From Mycobacterium sp. SMC-4 (GTDB taxonomy: Bacteria > Actinomycetota > Actinomycetes > Mycobacteriales > Mycobacteriaceae), in the NCBI RefSeq assembly GCF_025263265.1, contig NZ_CP079869.1:806001-870000 (forward strand): a DNA stretch of 64,000 nucleotides, read 5' to 3'. Shown piece after piece: positions 8,717 to 16,760 of this stretch. Numbering within the stretch: the stretch's first letter is position 1; every line of letters starts with the position of its first letter. Both the position numbers and the translations under genes were made by a program. Below the pieces are notes generated by a model that did no database searches, was not told where the DNA came from, and was given only the letters and a program-made list of their open reading frames with translations.

Positions 8717-10173
8717 TCAGATGGCGTACGTGCGGGGCGCGTGCTGCACCGACACCCAATGGTCGGTGGTGAATTCGTCGACTGCCCACTGGCCGCCGAA
8801 CCGGCCGATGCCCGAGCTCTTCTCGCCACCGAATGCGGTATTGGCCTCATCGTTGACCGGGGCGTCGTTGATGTGGGTCATGCCCGCCTGGATTCGTCGT
8901 CCGAACCGCACCGCGCGGTTGACATCGCGGCTGAAAACCGCTGAGGACAAACCATATTCGGTGTCATTGGCGATTCGCAGGGCATCGTCGTCGCCGTCGG
9001 CACGGATCACCGTCATCACCGGGCCGAACACCTCCTCGCGCGCCGTGGCGACATCGTTGCCGCCGGTGAGGACGTGCGGCGGCAGGCACTGGCCTGTCGG
9101 TCCGAACGGCTCCCCGCCCAGCACCAGCTCGGCACCGTCTCCCGGGCCCGGGAGACGGTGTCCTGAATGCTCTGCACCTGCGACGAGTTGATGATGGGGC
9201 CGAGGTGGTTGTCCGGGTCGCGCGGATCACCGACCTTGAGCTGCTTGACTCTGTCGACGAAGCGCTGCAGAAACTCGTCGTGCACGTCGGTGTCGACGAT
9301 GATCCGGTTGACCCGCATGCAGATCTGGCCCTGATGGAAATACGACCCGAACACCGCGGCCTGCACCGCCAACTCCAGATCGGCATCGTCGAGCACCACC
9401 AAAGGCCCGTTCCCGCCCAGTTCCAGCGCCAACTTCTTCAGCCCTGCCTTCTCGGCGATCCCTTTACCCACCGGGGTCGACCCGGTGAAGCTGACCACCC
9501 GGGGCGTCGGGTGGGCCACGATCGCGTCGCCGATGTCCGAGCCCGACCCGACGAGCACCGACAACAACCCCTGCGGCAGCCCGGCCTCTTCGAAAATCCG
9601 GGCCAGCAGCAGGCCTCCGGTCACCGGGGTGTCACCGGCCGGCTTGAGCACCACCGCATTGCCGACCGCCAGCGCTGGTGCCACCGAGCGGTTCGACAGC
9701 TGCATCGGGAAGTTCCACGGTGAGATGACCGCCACCACCCCGACCGGTTCACGGTAGACACGACTCTCCTTGCCGGGAATGTCGGATGCCATGATGCGGC
9801 CCTCGACATGATGAGGCATCGATGCGGCCTCCCACATCACCGAGCGCACCAGACTCCACTCCAGCTCCGCCTTGGCCAGCGTGCCGCCGGTCTCGCGGAC
9901 CAGCCAACCCACGATCTCGTCTTTGCGCTCGGTCATCGTCGCCGCCGCTGCGCGCATCACCCCGGCGCGTTGGGCGGGCGGAGATTCTGCCCAATCATGC
10001 TGTGCTGCAACGGCAACCTGGTAGGCCTCGTCGAGGTCGTCCTGACCAGCCTGGGCGATATCGGCCAGGACGTCTCCGGTGTAGGGGTCGGTGCTGGTCC
10101 GGGTCTTGCCGGCCGAGCCGGCTCGCCACCGGGTGCCGATCGGCATCGTGTCGAAGTCAGGGTAGCCGGCCAT
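8717..10173 (-). pseudogene. Aldehyde dehydrogenase broken by a -1 frameshift
   Basis: NAD(P)-dependent aldehyde dehydrogenase split between two frames. The 5' part starts at ATG 10173 (MAGYPDFDTMPIG) and holds SPWNFP, the GSTPVGK coenzyme loop, catalytic Glu in ELGGNGP and the catalytic Cys in GQICM. It runs correctly to QDTVSRARE near 9150, then goes out of frame. The 3' part, in the next frame (8717-about 9150), continues with LVLGGEPFGPTGQ, EEVFGP and FGGEKSSGIGRFG to a normal C-terminus. One missing base restores a full-length protein (about 485 aa). The break falls inside a perfect 28-bp palindrome, so it may be a true mutation or an assembly/sequencing error at a hairpin. Confidence 0.85.
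9133..9160. repeat. Perfect 28-bp palindrome at the frameshift
   Basis: Arms of 14 bases (CACCGTCTCCCGGG and its exact reverse complement) with no spacer, inside the aldehyde dehydrogenase reading frame. Restoring the expected frame needs one extra base in one arm (GTCTCCC to GTCCTCCC), which would make the palindrome imperfect. Confidence 0.9.
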
Positions 10174-10266
10174 CAGAATACCGGCCCGATCGCGGTGCGC
10201 ATCGAACCTCCTCGTCGGTGGGTGTCCGACGCGGCTACCCGCCGCCGGCGCGGCCAAACACGTGGC

Positions 10267-10401
10267 TCAGGCCCGATGGGCCGGGCCGGGCTCGGGCGGT
10301 GTGGCCGGTGTGGCGGGTGTTTCCGGGATGTCGTCGGGCGTCAGCCGCTCCGGCACCTCGGTCGGGGTGAGCCGATCCGGTGGCTCGTTCGGGGTGGTCA
10401 T
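10267..10401 (-). CDS. Possible 44-aa proline-rich small protein
   Basis: Small ORF starting ATG 18 bp downstream of the baeRF-like gene, on the same strand. It encodes 44 residues rich in Pro, Thr and Glu with an internal near-repeat (DRLTPTEVP / ERLTPDDIP). No signal peptide or membrane segment. No strong Shine-Dalgarno is visible. The regular repeat and its place at the end of a probable transcription unit support it; it may still be a chance frame in GC-rich DNA. The rest of 10174-10419 shows nothing else. Confidence 0.35.
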   Translation of the reverse strand: MTTPNEPPDRLTPTEVPERLTPDDIPETPATPATPPEPGPAHRA

Positions 10402-10419
10402 GGGTTAGGCGTACCCCGA

Positions 10420-11547
10420 TCACGTCAACGCGAAGCGCAGACCCGCGACCGCAATGCCGTTCCAGATGTCGGCGGCGACCTCTTCCGAGCGCGCCGCGAT
10501 GACGTCACCGCCCCGCTCAAGCACCGTGACCGCGATCCGGGACAGCAGATCGTAGCCGTCGTCGCTGTAGGTGATCGAGCCGTCGGTGTCGTCGAGCCGG
10601 CCCAGGATGTCGACGGTGAAGTCGTAGATCAGCGTGGACACCGCGCCGGTGGCCGCAGCCCGGCCGATGTCGACGAGGTCGGTGGCCACCAGGCCACGGG
10701 CCACGCCGTCGCCGATGTCGTCGGCCAACGCGGTGACGCGTGTGGCGTTCAGGGTCGAAAGTCCGGGGCGGATCGCCTCATCGATCTGGTCGGGTCGTAG
10801 CGTGTCGGGCGAACCGGGCACCAGCACCAGCTCGCGCTTGTGGTCCAAACCGCGGTAGAGGCTGAGCAATGGGTCGGCCGCGAACAGGAACAGCGGCCTG
10901 TTCGCCGCCGGATCGACGTGTGCCAGTTCGACTTCCACCGCCTCGGCAACCCGCTTGGCGTAGGTCTCCAGCAGCAGCTTCTTTCCTTCGTCACCAACCA
11001 GCCGGCCGACGTGGTCACGGTCGCGGATGGTTGCGCGGTTGGTGGCGTCGGCAGCGTCGGCGGCGTACTGGCCTTCCAGCGCGAACTCCTCGGCGCGGGT
11101 GGTGGCGGTTGCCTGCCAGAGATTCCAGCCGTTGGCCGACAGCGTCAGCGCATACGCCTCCTGCGGAGTGGTGACCGCGCGCACCAGCTGGCCGATATCG
11201 AAAAAGGTGCCGACCTGCGACTGGTTCTGCAACGCATTCGGCAGCACGAAAACCTCGTGAAAATCGTCGGCGATGAAGATCGCCAGCGACCGCGACGGGC
11301 GCATCCACAGCTCCGAGTCGGCGATCTCGTCCCACCTGTCGCGCAGACGCTGTTCGATGGCCGACGCCACACCGCGCTGACGCGCCGAACGCAGTGCCGT
11401 GTCGACGGCGCTCTTGGCGGTCAGTAGATTGTTGTCACGATGATCCGGTCCGGGCTGCGTCTCGGCGTATACGGTGACGGCGATCTCATGGGGTTCGCCG
11501 AGCCTGCGCAGATCGGCGGTGTCGGGCAGCTGATAGCGCGGCAACAC
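10420..11547 (-). CDS. baeRF-like protein (bacterial archaeo-eukaryotic release factor family)
   Basis: 375-residue soluble protein that looks like a member of the baeRF superfamily (closest in feel to family 11): an N-terminal VTVYAETQPGPDHRDNNLLTAKSAVDTAL region, a segment LAIFIADDFHEVFVLPNALQN typical of the first domain, and a C-terminal FLFAADPLLSLYRGLDHK stretch matching the release-factor-like core. Known members are linked to ribosome- or stress-associated functions but are poorly characterised. Start GTG 11547 follows AAGGAG closely; TTG 11544 has better spacing. Assignment is by pattern memory, not by a search. Confidence 0.6.
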   Translation of the reverse strand: MLPRYQLPDTADLRRLGEPHEIAVTVYAETQPGPDHRDNNLLTAKSAVDTALRSARQRGVASAIEQRLRDRWDEIADSELWMRPSRSLAIFIADDFHEVFVLPNALQNQSQVGTFFDIGQLVRAVTTPQEAYALTLSANGWNLWQATATTRAEEFALEGQYAADAADATNRATIRDRDHVGRLVGDEGKKLLLETYAKRVAEAVEVELAHVDPAANRPLFLFAADPLLSLYRGLDHKRELVLVPGSPDTLRPDQIDEAIRPGLSTLNATRVTALADDIGDGVARGLVATDLVDIGRAAATGAVSTLIYDFTVDILGRLDDTDGSITYSDDGYDLLSRIAVTVLERGGDVIAARSEEVAADIWNGIAVAGLRFALT

Positions 11548-11627
11548 TCACTCCTTTGTGTCGGTTGTCCTCTACATCCACTGTACGGAACTGGCTACCA
11601 CGCGATGGAGCGTGTGAAACCCGGTGG

Positions 11628-12668
11628 CTAAGAGGTGTTTTTCAGCGCGCGGACGGTCTCCAGTAGCTGATCGACCTCGCTGTCGGTCGTCGACCACGCG
11701 CAGACGAATCGCACCACCGCAACGTCGGGATCGGGCTGGTGTGCTGCGTAGTGCCGGCCAAGCGCGCGGTGAGTGTCGGCGTCGAGCTCGACGAACACCT
11801 CGTTGGCCTCGACCGGGCAGGCCAACCGTAGGCCCGCCCGCTCGAAGCCGGCGCCGAGCCGGGCGGCCATCGTGTTGGCGTGCGCTGCGGTGCGCAGCCA
11901 CAGCCCGTCGCGCAAGAATGCCGAGAACTGCGCCGCGACGAACCGGTTCTTACTGGCAAGATGACCGATCTGCTTCTGCACGAAGCGGATACCCGCAAAG
12001 TGCTCGGGTCGGCGGATCAGCAGCGCATCGCCGAACAGCATGCCGTTCTTGGTGCCACCGACCGTGACGATGTCCGCGTCGCCAATTGCTGCTTTGGCTG
12101 AGACACCTAGTGCGGCAACGGCATTGGCCAAGCGCGAACCGTCGATGTGGACGAGCAGGTCGAGATCGTGGGCGTGGTCGACGAATTCGGCGAGCGCCGC
12201 AGGATTCCACACCCGGCCGTTCTCGGTGGACTGGGTGATGCTGACGATGCGGGGCTGGGAATGGTGCACCGGGCCTCGGCGTGCCGCGTGACGGTCGAGT
12301 GCGGTCGGATCGATCAACCCGTCGTCGCTGGGCAGCCGGGTCAGTGGCGCCCCGGACAATCGCACCGGTCCACCGGCTTCGTCGACCAGCACGTGCGCGA
12401 TGTCACTGCACAGGACCTCCTGCCACGGCCGCACCGCCGAGGCCAGCGCGATGATGTTGGCCGCGGTGCCGGTGAAGGTGAACAGCACCTCGGCGTCGGG
12501 TGCCTCGAACGTCGCCCGCAGTGCGTCGGCAGCCTCGGTGCTGACCTGGTCGGCGCCGTAGGCCGCGGCCGAGCCGGTGTTGACCTGCTGTAGCGCCGCC
12601 ATCGCCGCCGGATGCGCCGGAGCGGCGTTGTCGGAGGCGAACGCGGTCGACACAGGCACGTGCGCCAT
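11628..12668 (-). CDS. Threonine aldolase-type PLP enzyme
   Basis: 346-residue fold-type I PLP enzyme of the beta-eliminating lyase / low-specificity threonine aldolase family, cleaving L-threonine or allo-threonine to glycine and acetaldehyde. Seen: FASDNAAPAHPAAMAAL opening, TGTAANIIAL (phosphate-binding turn), HIDGSRLANA (Asp contacting the PLP nitrogen) and the Schiff-base lysine in VGGTKNGMLFG. Start is ATG 12668; an in-frame extension to 13136 lies inside the helicase gene and is rejected. It is 23 bp downstream of the helicase gene; no functional link is evident. Confidence 0.85.
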   Translation of the reverse strand: MAHVPVSTAFASDNAAPAHPAAMAALQQVNTGSAAAYGADQVSTEAADALRATFEAPDAEVLFTFTGTAANIIALASAVRPWQEVLCSDIAHVLVDEAGGPVRLSGAPLTRLPSDDGLIDPTALDRHAARRGPVHHSQPRIVSITQSTENGRVWNPAALAEFVDHAHDLDLLVHIDGSRLANAVAALGVSAKAAIGDADIVTVGGTKNGMLFGDALLIRRPEHFAGIRFVQKQIGHLASKNRFVAAQFSAFLRDGLWLRTAAHANTMAARLGAGFERAGLRLACPVEANEVFVELDADTHRALGRHYAAHQPDPDVAVVRFVCAWSTTDSEVDQLLETVRALKNTS

Positions 12669-12691
12669 GATTCCACGGCGCCCCGGAAACT

Positions 12692-15061
12692 CTATTCCGC
12701 GGCGGGGCGGGGGTGGGTGGCCAGCCAGCTGAAGAAGTCGGTCGCGCAGAACACCGGCTTGCCGTACTCCGATGCTTTGCGCGCCTTGCCCGACTGCGTG
12801 CCCGCTTCGGCGGTGACCAGCACGTCGCAGCGCGTCTTGGTCACCGAAGCCACCGGTGCCAACCCCGCAGCCCGGGCCAAGTTCTCCATCTCCCACCGCT
12901 CCAGCACCCGACCGTCGGCGTCGGCAGCTGTGCCGGTGAAACAGATCCGCGCGCCCGGCACCAGAACCGCGGCGATGTCCTGCTGTTCCTCCGCACATGA
13001 CTGCGTGACGTCGATGTCCACCCCCAACAGCAGGGAGGCTTGGCGCAGCCGCGCGGCCACCTCGGCGGGCAGCGTGACCCGCGCCGCTGCCGCACCCAAC
13101 TGATCGGCCACCGACTGGCGGGCCGCGGCATCCCACGACGAGTCGAGGTCGCGGGTCACCGCGGCCCCGAGCAGCGTCGCGCCCACGTCACGACTGACCC
13201 GCAGCAGCGCCGACAAGCCGGGCAGGTGTTCTGCCACCGGAGTGTTGATATCCGGGTCGCGACTGACCAGCAGACCCGAAACAGACTCGTCTGCAGCAGG
13301 TTCGGAGAACGCCGACGAGCCCATTTCGGCGTCCTGGGCAACGTGCATCGCCAACTGGGAGCGGGCCCGCTCCAGCGCGGTACGCCCGGTGACCCGTCCG
13401 TCGCGCAGCGGCACCCCCAGCGGCATCGCGGTCACGTAGCCGAGTCGCTTGAGCTCGAAATCGAGCAGTCCCAACTGGTCGTCGACACCGACACCAACCG
13501 GCGTCCACCCCTCCAGCATCGGCGCGATGACCGCCCAGACCTCGCGCAGCGTCGGTGCCAGCAGCACGTCGGAGACGCTGATGCCGAACGCCGTTCGCGC
13601 GTCGGCCAGATCGCGCTGCGGGTTGATCAGCGTCGAGATCGCGGTGCCGTCGTCGAAAGCCACCGCCAGTTCGACCGGACGCGGCCGTGACATCCGTCCC
13701 TCGTCACCGACGGTCAGCATCCCGATCGCGCAGTACCGCCGAGCATCCGACGTGCCGCCCGCACTGCGCAGAAAGCGTGCGATCCGCCGGTCGATCTTCA
13801 GATCCTTGGGCAGCACAGGTCTTTTGAGCACCAGGCCGGACAGTGACGTGCACCGACTCAACGCCACGTACAGCTGGCCGGTGGAGAACATCCCGCCGGT
13901 CAGGTCGACGACCACCCGGTCCAACGTCTGGCCCTGGCTCTTGTGGATCGTGATCGCCCATGCCAGCTTGAACGGCAACTGGGTGTAGGAGCCGACCACC
14001 TCACGACCCAACGAGGCACCCGAGACCACGGGTCGCGTCACCTCCCAGGTGAACGGGGTGACATCGGCGACCGAGCCGTCGGGAAACTCGACCTCCACAA
14101 CGGCGCCGTAGCGGTCGTAACCCACCCCGACCACCCGGCCGATGCTGCCGTTGACCCAGCGACCGTGCTGGTCGTTGTTGAGCATCATCACCTGTGCGCC
14201 GACCTTGAACCGCAGGGTTTCCTCCACCGGCGCCTCGAACAGCGTCAGGTCACCCGATGCCCGCGCCTGATGCACCATCTCGTCACCGGGAAGGCGTTGC
14301 AGCTGTTGGCGATTGCGGGCGGTGACGAGCCGGTTGGTGGGCGCCAGGGTCAGCCACAGCTCGTCGTCGGGCGGGACGAAGTCCCGGTCGGCGCGGGCGT
14401 TCAGTTGCTCCTGCGCGTGACCCAGCAACACACCCTCACGAATCTCGTTGAGAATCGCTGTCATCCGGTCGTCGCCGAGTTGACGGAACACCGTTGTCAG
14501 CGACACCGTGGGGAAGTCGTCGCGCCGGAAACTCTTGGCCGAGAAGAAGTACGGGGTGTCATAGGTCGACGAGAAGAAGGCCGATTCATGCTCGCTGACC
14601 ACCGGCGGCAGCTGGTACAGATCACCGACCAGGACGATCTGCACCCCGCCGAACGGGGTGCCCGGCTGCGGGCCGAATCGCTGCAACGCGGCGCTGACCA
14701 TGTCGAACACGTCGGCGCGCACCATCGAGGCCTCGTCGATGATCAGCGCGTCCAGCGAGGCGAGGGTCTTGCTGAACCGGCCGGGCCGGTAGGCGCCGGA
14801 GACCACGTCGTGCAGCGTCGTCGTTGCGCGAAAGCCGAAGAGCCGGTGGATGGTGTAGCCCTCGACGTTCAACGCGGCGATGCCCGTCGGGGCCACCACG
14901 ACGACGTTGCGATCGGTGTCGGCCAGATGACGCCGGATCAGGGTCGACTTGCCGGTGCCGGCCTTGCCGGTCAGGAACAGGTGCTCCCCACCGGCCAGCA
15001 GCGCCAGCGCGTGGCGGAACTCGTCGGTGAGGACCACCGCTCGGCCCTCAACGGTCGACAT
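12692..15061 (-). CDS. Pif1-type helicase with DnaQ-like and BRCT domains
   Basis: 789-residue superfamily 1B helicase. Residues about 10-430: Walker A GKAGTGKS (32-39), Walker B IIDEAS (107-112), LVGDLYQLPPV, and the C-terminal TIHKSQGQT and LYVALSRC motifs. About 465-560: a segment reading as an RNase H/DnaQ-like exonuclease fold (VELAVAFDDGT, then a GVGVDDQLGLLDFELKRLG helix) in which the usual DxE is absent, so probably inactive. About 705-785: a BRCT domain (GARICFTGTA...CDVLVT...ASEYGKPVFCATDFFSWL). A role in genome maintenance is likely; BRCT plus degenerate exonuclease suggests targeting to replication or repair sites. The ATG lies 2 bp from a palindrome containing a TANNNT hexamer. 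Confidence 0.85.
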   Translation of the reverse strand: MSTVEGRAVVLTDEFRHALALLAGGEHLFLTGKAGTGKSTLIRRHLADTDRNVVVVAPTGIAALNVEGYTIHRLFGFRATTTLHDVVSGAYRPGRFSKTLASLDALIIDEASMVRADVFDMVSAALQRFGPQPGTPFGGVQIVLVGDLYQLPPVVSEHESAFFSSTYDTPYFFSAKSFRRDDFPTVSLTTVFRQLGDDRMTAILNEIREGVLLGHAQEQLNARADRDFVPPDDELWLTLAPTNRLVTARNRQQLQRLPGDEMVHQARASGDLTLFEAPVEETLRFKVGAQVMMLNNDQHGRWVNGSIGRVVGVGYDRYGAVVEVEFPDGSVADVTPFTWEVTRPVVSGASLGREVVGSYTQLPFKLAWAITIHKSQGQTLDRVVVDLTGGMFSTGQLYVALSRCTSLSGLVLKRPVLPKDLKIDRRIARFLRSAGGTSDARRYCAIGMLTVGDEGRMSRPRPVELAVAFDDGTAISTLINPQRDLADARTAFGISVSDVLLAPTLREVWAVIAPMLEGWTPVGVGVDDQLGLLDFELKRLGYVTAMPLGVPLRDGRVTGRTALERARSQLAMHVAQDAEMGSSAFSEPAADESVSGLLVSRDPDINTPVAEHLPGLSALLRVSRDVGATLLGAAVTRDLDSSWDAAARQSVADQLGAAAARVTLPAEVAARLRQASLLLGVDIDVTQSCAEEQQDIAAVLVPGARICFTGTAADADGRVLERWEMENLARAAGLAPVASVTKTRCDVLVTAEAGTQSGKARKASEYGKPVFCATDFFSWLATHPRPAAE

Positions 15062-15063
15062 AC

Positions 15064-15082
15064 CGCGGAATCGTATTCCGCG
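15064..15082 (-). promoter_or_regulatory. Palindrome over a leaderless-type promoter of the helicase gene
   Basis: Inverted repeat CGCGGAAT-CGT-ATTCCGCG directly upstream of the helicase ATG. On the minus strand it includes TACGAT (a TANNNT -10) ending 8 bases before the ATG, as in mycobacterial leaderless promoters. A DNA-binding protein here would block transcription. No Shine-Dalgarno is present. Confidence 0.45.
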
Positions 15083-15115
15083 TCACGAGATCGCCGGAAT
15101 AGCAGCCGAGGCTGC

Positions 15116-15856
15116 TCACTGGCGGGGCTCGGGAGTGTCGCGGGGCTCGGGGGCGTCGGGGGTGTCGCGGCGGGCGCGCCCGGCCCGCCACCGGCGCCAG
15201 CCGCGATGCGCGGCGAATGCGCCGATCACCGCCATCGCGCACCACACCGCGATCGCGGCGAACGCCAGCGGCGCGGAGAACTCGGCGATCGACGCGCCCA
15301 CCGCGGTGTACACGAACGCCCTGGGCGCCGACCCGATGAACGCACCTGCCGCCATCTGCCACAGCGGCACGCCGAAGGCCCCGAACGCGTATGACGCCAG
15401 CGCGTCGGACACGCCCGGCACGAACCGCTGGCCCACCACCGCCCAAAGGCCGCCGCGCGCGATCAGCCCGTCGATGCGGGCAGAACGCGCGGGTCCCAGC
15501 AACGCGCGAGCACTCTCCTTGCCGGCGCGTCGGCCCGCGAAGCTCGCGATCAGTGCGGTGCCGACCGTCGCGCCCAGCGTGGTGAACGTGCCCAGCAGCG
15601 GCCCGAACAGGAACCCGCTGGTCCCGGCCAGCAGCGGCCCGGGCACCAGCACCGCGCCCATCACCGCCGAGATCACCACGAACGCCAACGGCGCCAGCGG
15701 GCCGGTCGACTCGATGGCCGCCCGGATGTAGCCCACGTCGATGACGCGCTCGATGGCCACCAGGTAGAACAACACCCCCAGCAGCACCACGAACAGGGCC
15801 AACCGCACGATGTGCCGGCGCCGCGACGTCTCCGCAACCCCTTCGGTCTCAACCAT
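15116..15856 (-). CDS. TVP38/TMEM64 (DedA-like) membrane protein
   Basis: 246-residue polytopic protein. About five hydrophobic segments; the conserved core reads VPGPLLAGTSGFLFGPLLGT followed by GRRAGKES and a later RFVPGVSDALASYAFG, the two-part motif of TVP38/TMEM64/DedA (VTT) proteins, which act in lipid scrambling or membrane homeostasis. The C-terminal tail is Pro/Arg/Asp-rich (DTPEPRQ). I start at ATG 15856 with AGGA 9 bases upstream rather than the TTG 9 bp earlier. Divergent from the sulfurtransferase gene. Confidence 0.85.
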   Translation of the reverse strand: MVETEGVAETSRRRHIVRLALFVVLLGVLFYLVAIERVIDVGYIRAAIESTGPLAPLAFVVISAVMGAVLVPGPLLAGTSGFLFGPLLGTFTTLGATVGTALIASFAGRRAGKESARALLGPARSARIDGLIARGGLWAVVGQRFVPGVSDALASYAFGAFGVPLWQMAAGAFIGSAPRAFVYTAVGASIAEFSAPLAFAAIAVWCAMAVIGAFAAHRGWRRWRAGRARRDTPDAPEPRDTPEPRQ

Positions 15857-15893
15857 CGGTCGCAATCCTGCCGTACATCGCTAAGTTGGCACG

Positions 15894-16760
15894 ATGAGCG
15901 CGTCACCGGGGGATCTCGCCGTGACCCGCCGCGACGTGCTCATCAGCGCCGACGAGCTGGCCCGGCTGCTCAACAACGGTGCGCAGATCACGCTGCTCGA
16001 CGTGCGGTGGTCGCTGTCCGAACCCGACGGCTCCGCCGCCTACGCGGCAGCACACCTACCCGGCGCGGTGTATGTGTCGTTGGACGACGAGCTCAGCGAT
16101 CACAGCGTCTCCGGGCGCGGACGCCACCCGTTGCCGTCCGGATCTACGCTGCAGGCCGCCGCTCGACGCTGGGGTGTGCGTTCCGGCGTCCCGATCGTCG
16201 TCTACGACGACTGGAACCGCGCCGGGTCGGCGCGCGCATGGTGGGTGCTCAAAGCCGCCGGCATCGCCGACGTCCGCATCCTCGATGGCGGACTGGCGGC
16301 GTGGCAGGGCGAACGGCATTCCGGCGTCGTGACGCCCGCGCCCGGTGATGTCACCGTCACCCACGAGGACCTGTATCACGGCGCGCTGCCGACCATCACC
16401 GCCGACGAGGCCGCCGACACCGCGGTGTTGCTCGACGCCCGCTCACCGCAGCGCTACCGCGGTGACGACGAACCCGTCGACCCGGTCGCCGGCCACATCC
16501 CCGGCGCCCGGAATCTGCCCAGCACCGATCTGCTCGCCGACGACGGCAGCCTGCGGGCAGACCTCACCGAGACGTTGGACGCCCGGGGCGTGCATCGCGG
16601 CAACGGCATCGCCGTCTACTGCGGGTCGGGCGTGACGGCGGCGGTGGTCGTCGCGGCGCTGGCAGTCACCGGTGTGGACGCCGCGCTGTTCCCCGGCTCA
16701 TGGTCACAGTGGAGCGCCGAGGCGCGCCCGGTCGCGCTCGGCGACGAGTCACTCCCGTAG
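15894..16760 (+). CDS. Two-domain rhodanese (mercaptopyruvate/thiosulfate sulfurtransferase)
   Basis: 288 residues with two rhodanese domains. The N-terminal domain is catalytically dead, with Asp-Asp-Trp (VVYDDWNRAGSARAWW) in place of the active loop. The C-terminal domain carries the active Cys243 in the loop CGSGVTA, which favours 3-mercaptopyruvate over thiosulfate. Other family landmarks: LLDVRW, HLPGAVYV, GHIPGARNLPS, FPGSWSQW. A cytosolic role in sulfur transfer or cyanide detoxification is expected from the family. The 3' end overlaps the convergent permease gene by 12 bp. Confidence 0.92.
   Translation: MSASPGDLAVTRRDVLISADELARLLNNGAQITLLDVRWSLSEPDGSAAYAAAHLPGAVYVSLDDELSDHSVSGRGRHPLPSGSTLQAAARRWGVRSGVPIVVYDDWNRAGSARAWWVLKAAGIADVRILDGGLAAWQGERHSGVVTPAPGDVTVTHEDLYHGALPTITADEAADTAVLLDARSPQRYRGDDEPVDPVAGHIPGARNLPSTDLLADDGSLRADLTETLDARGVHRGNGIAVYCGSGVTAAVVVAALAVTGVDAALFPGSWSQWSAEARPVALGDESLP

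Noticed and set aside
13137..15061. SOS (LexA) or PafBC box upstream of the helicase
   Set aside because: Looked for TCGAAC-N4-GTTCGA-like and TTGTCRGTG-like sequences near 15062-15115 and saw neither.
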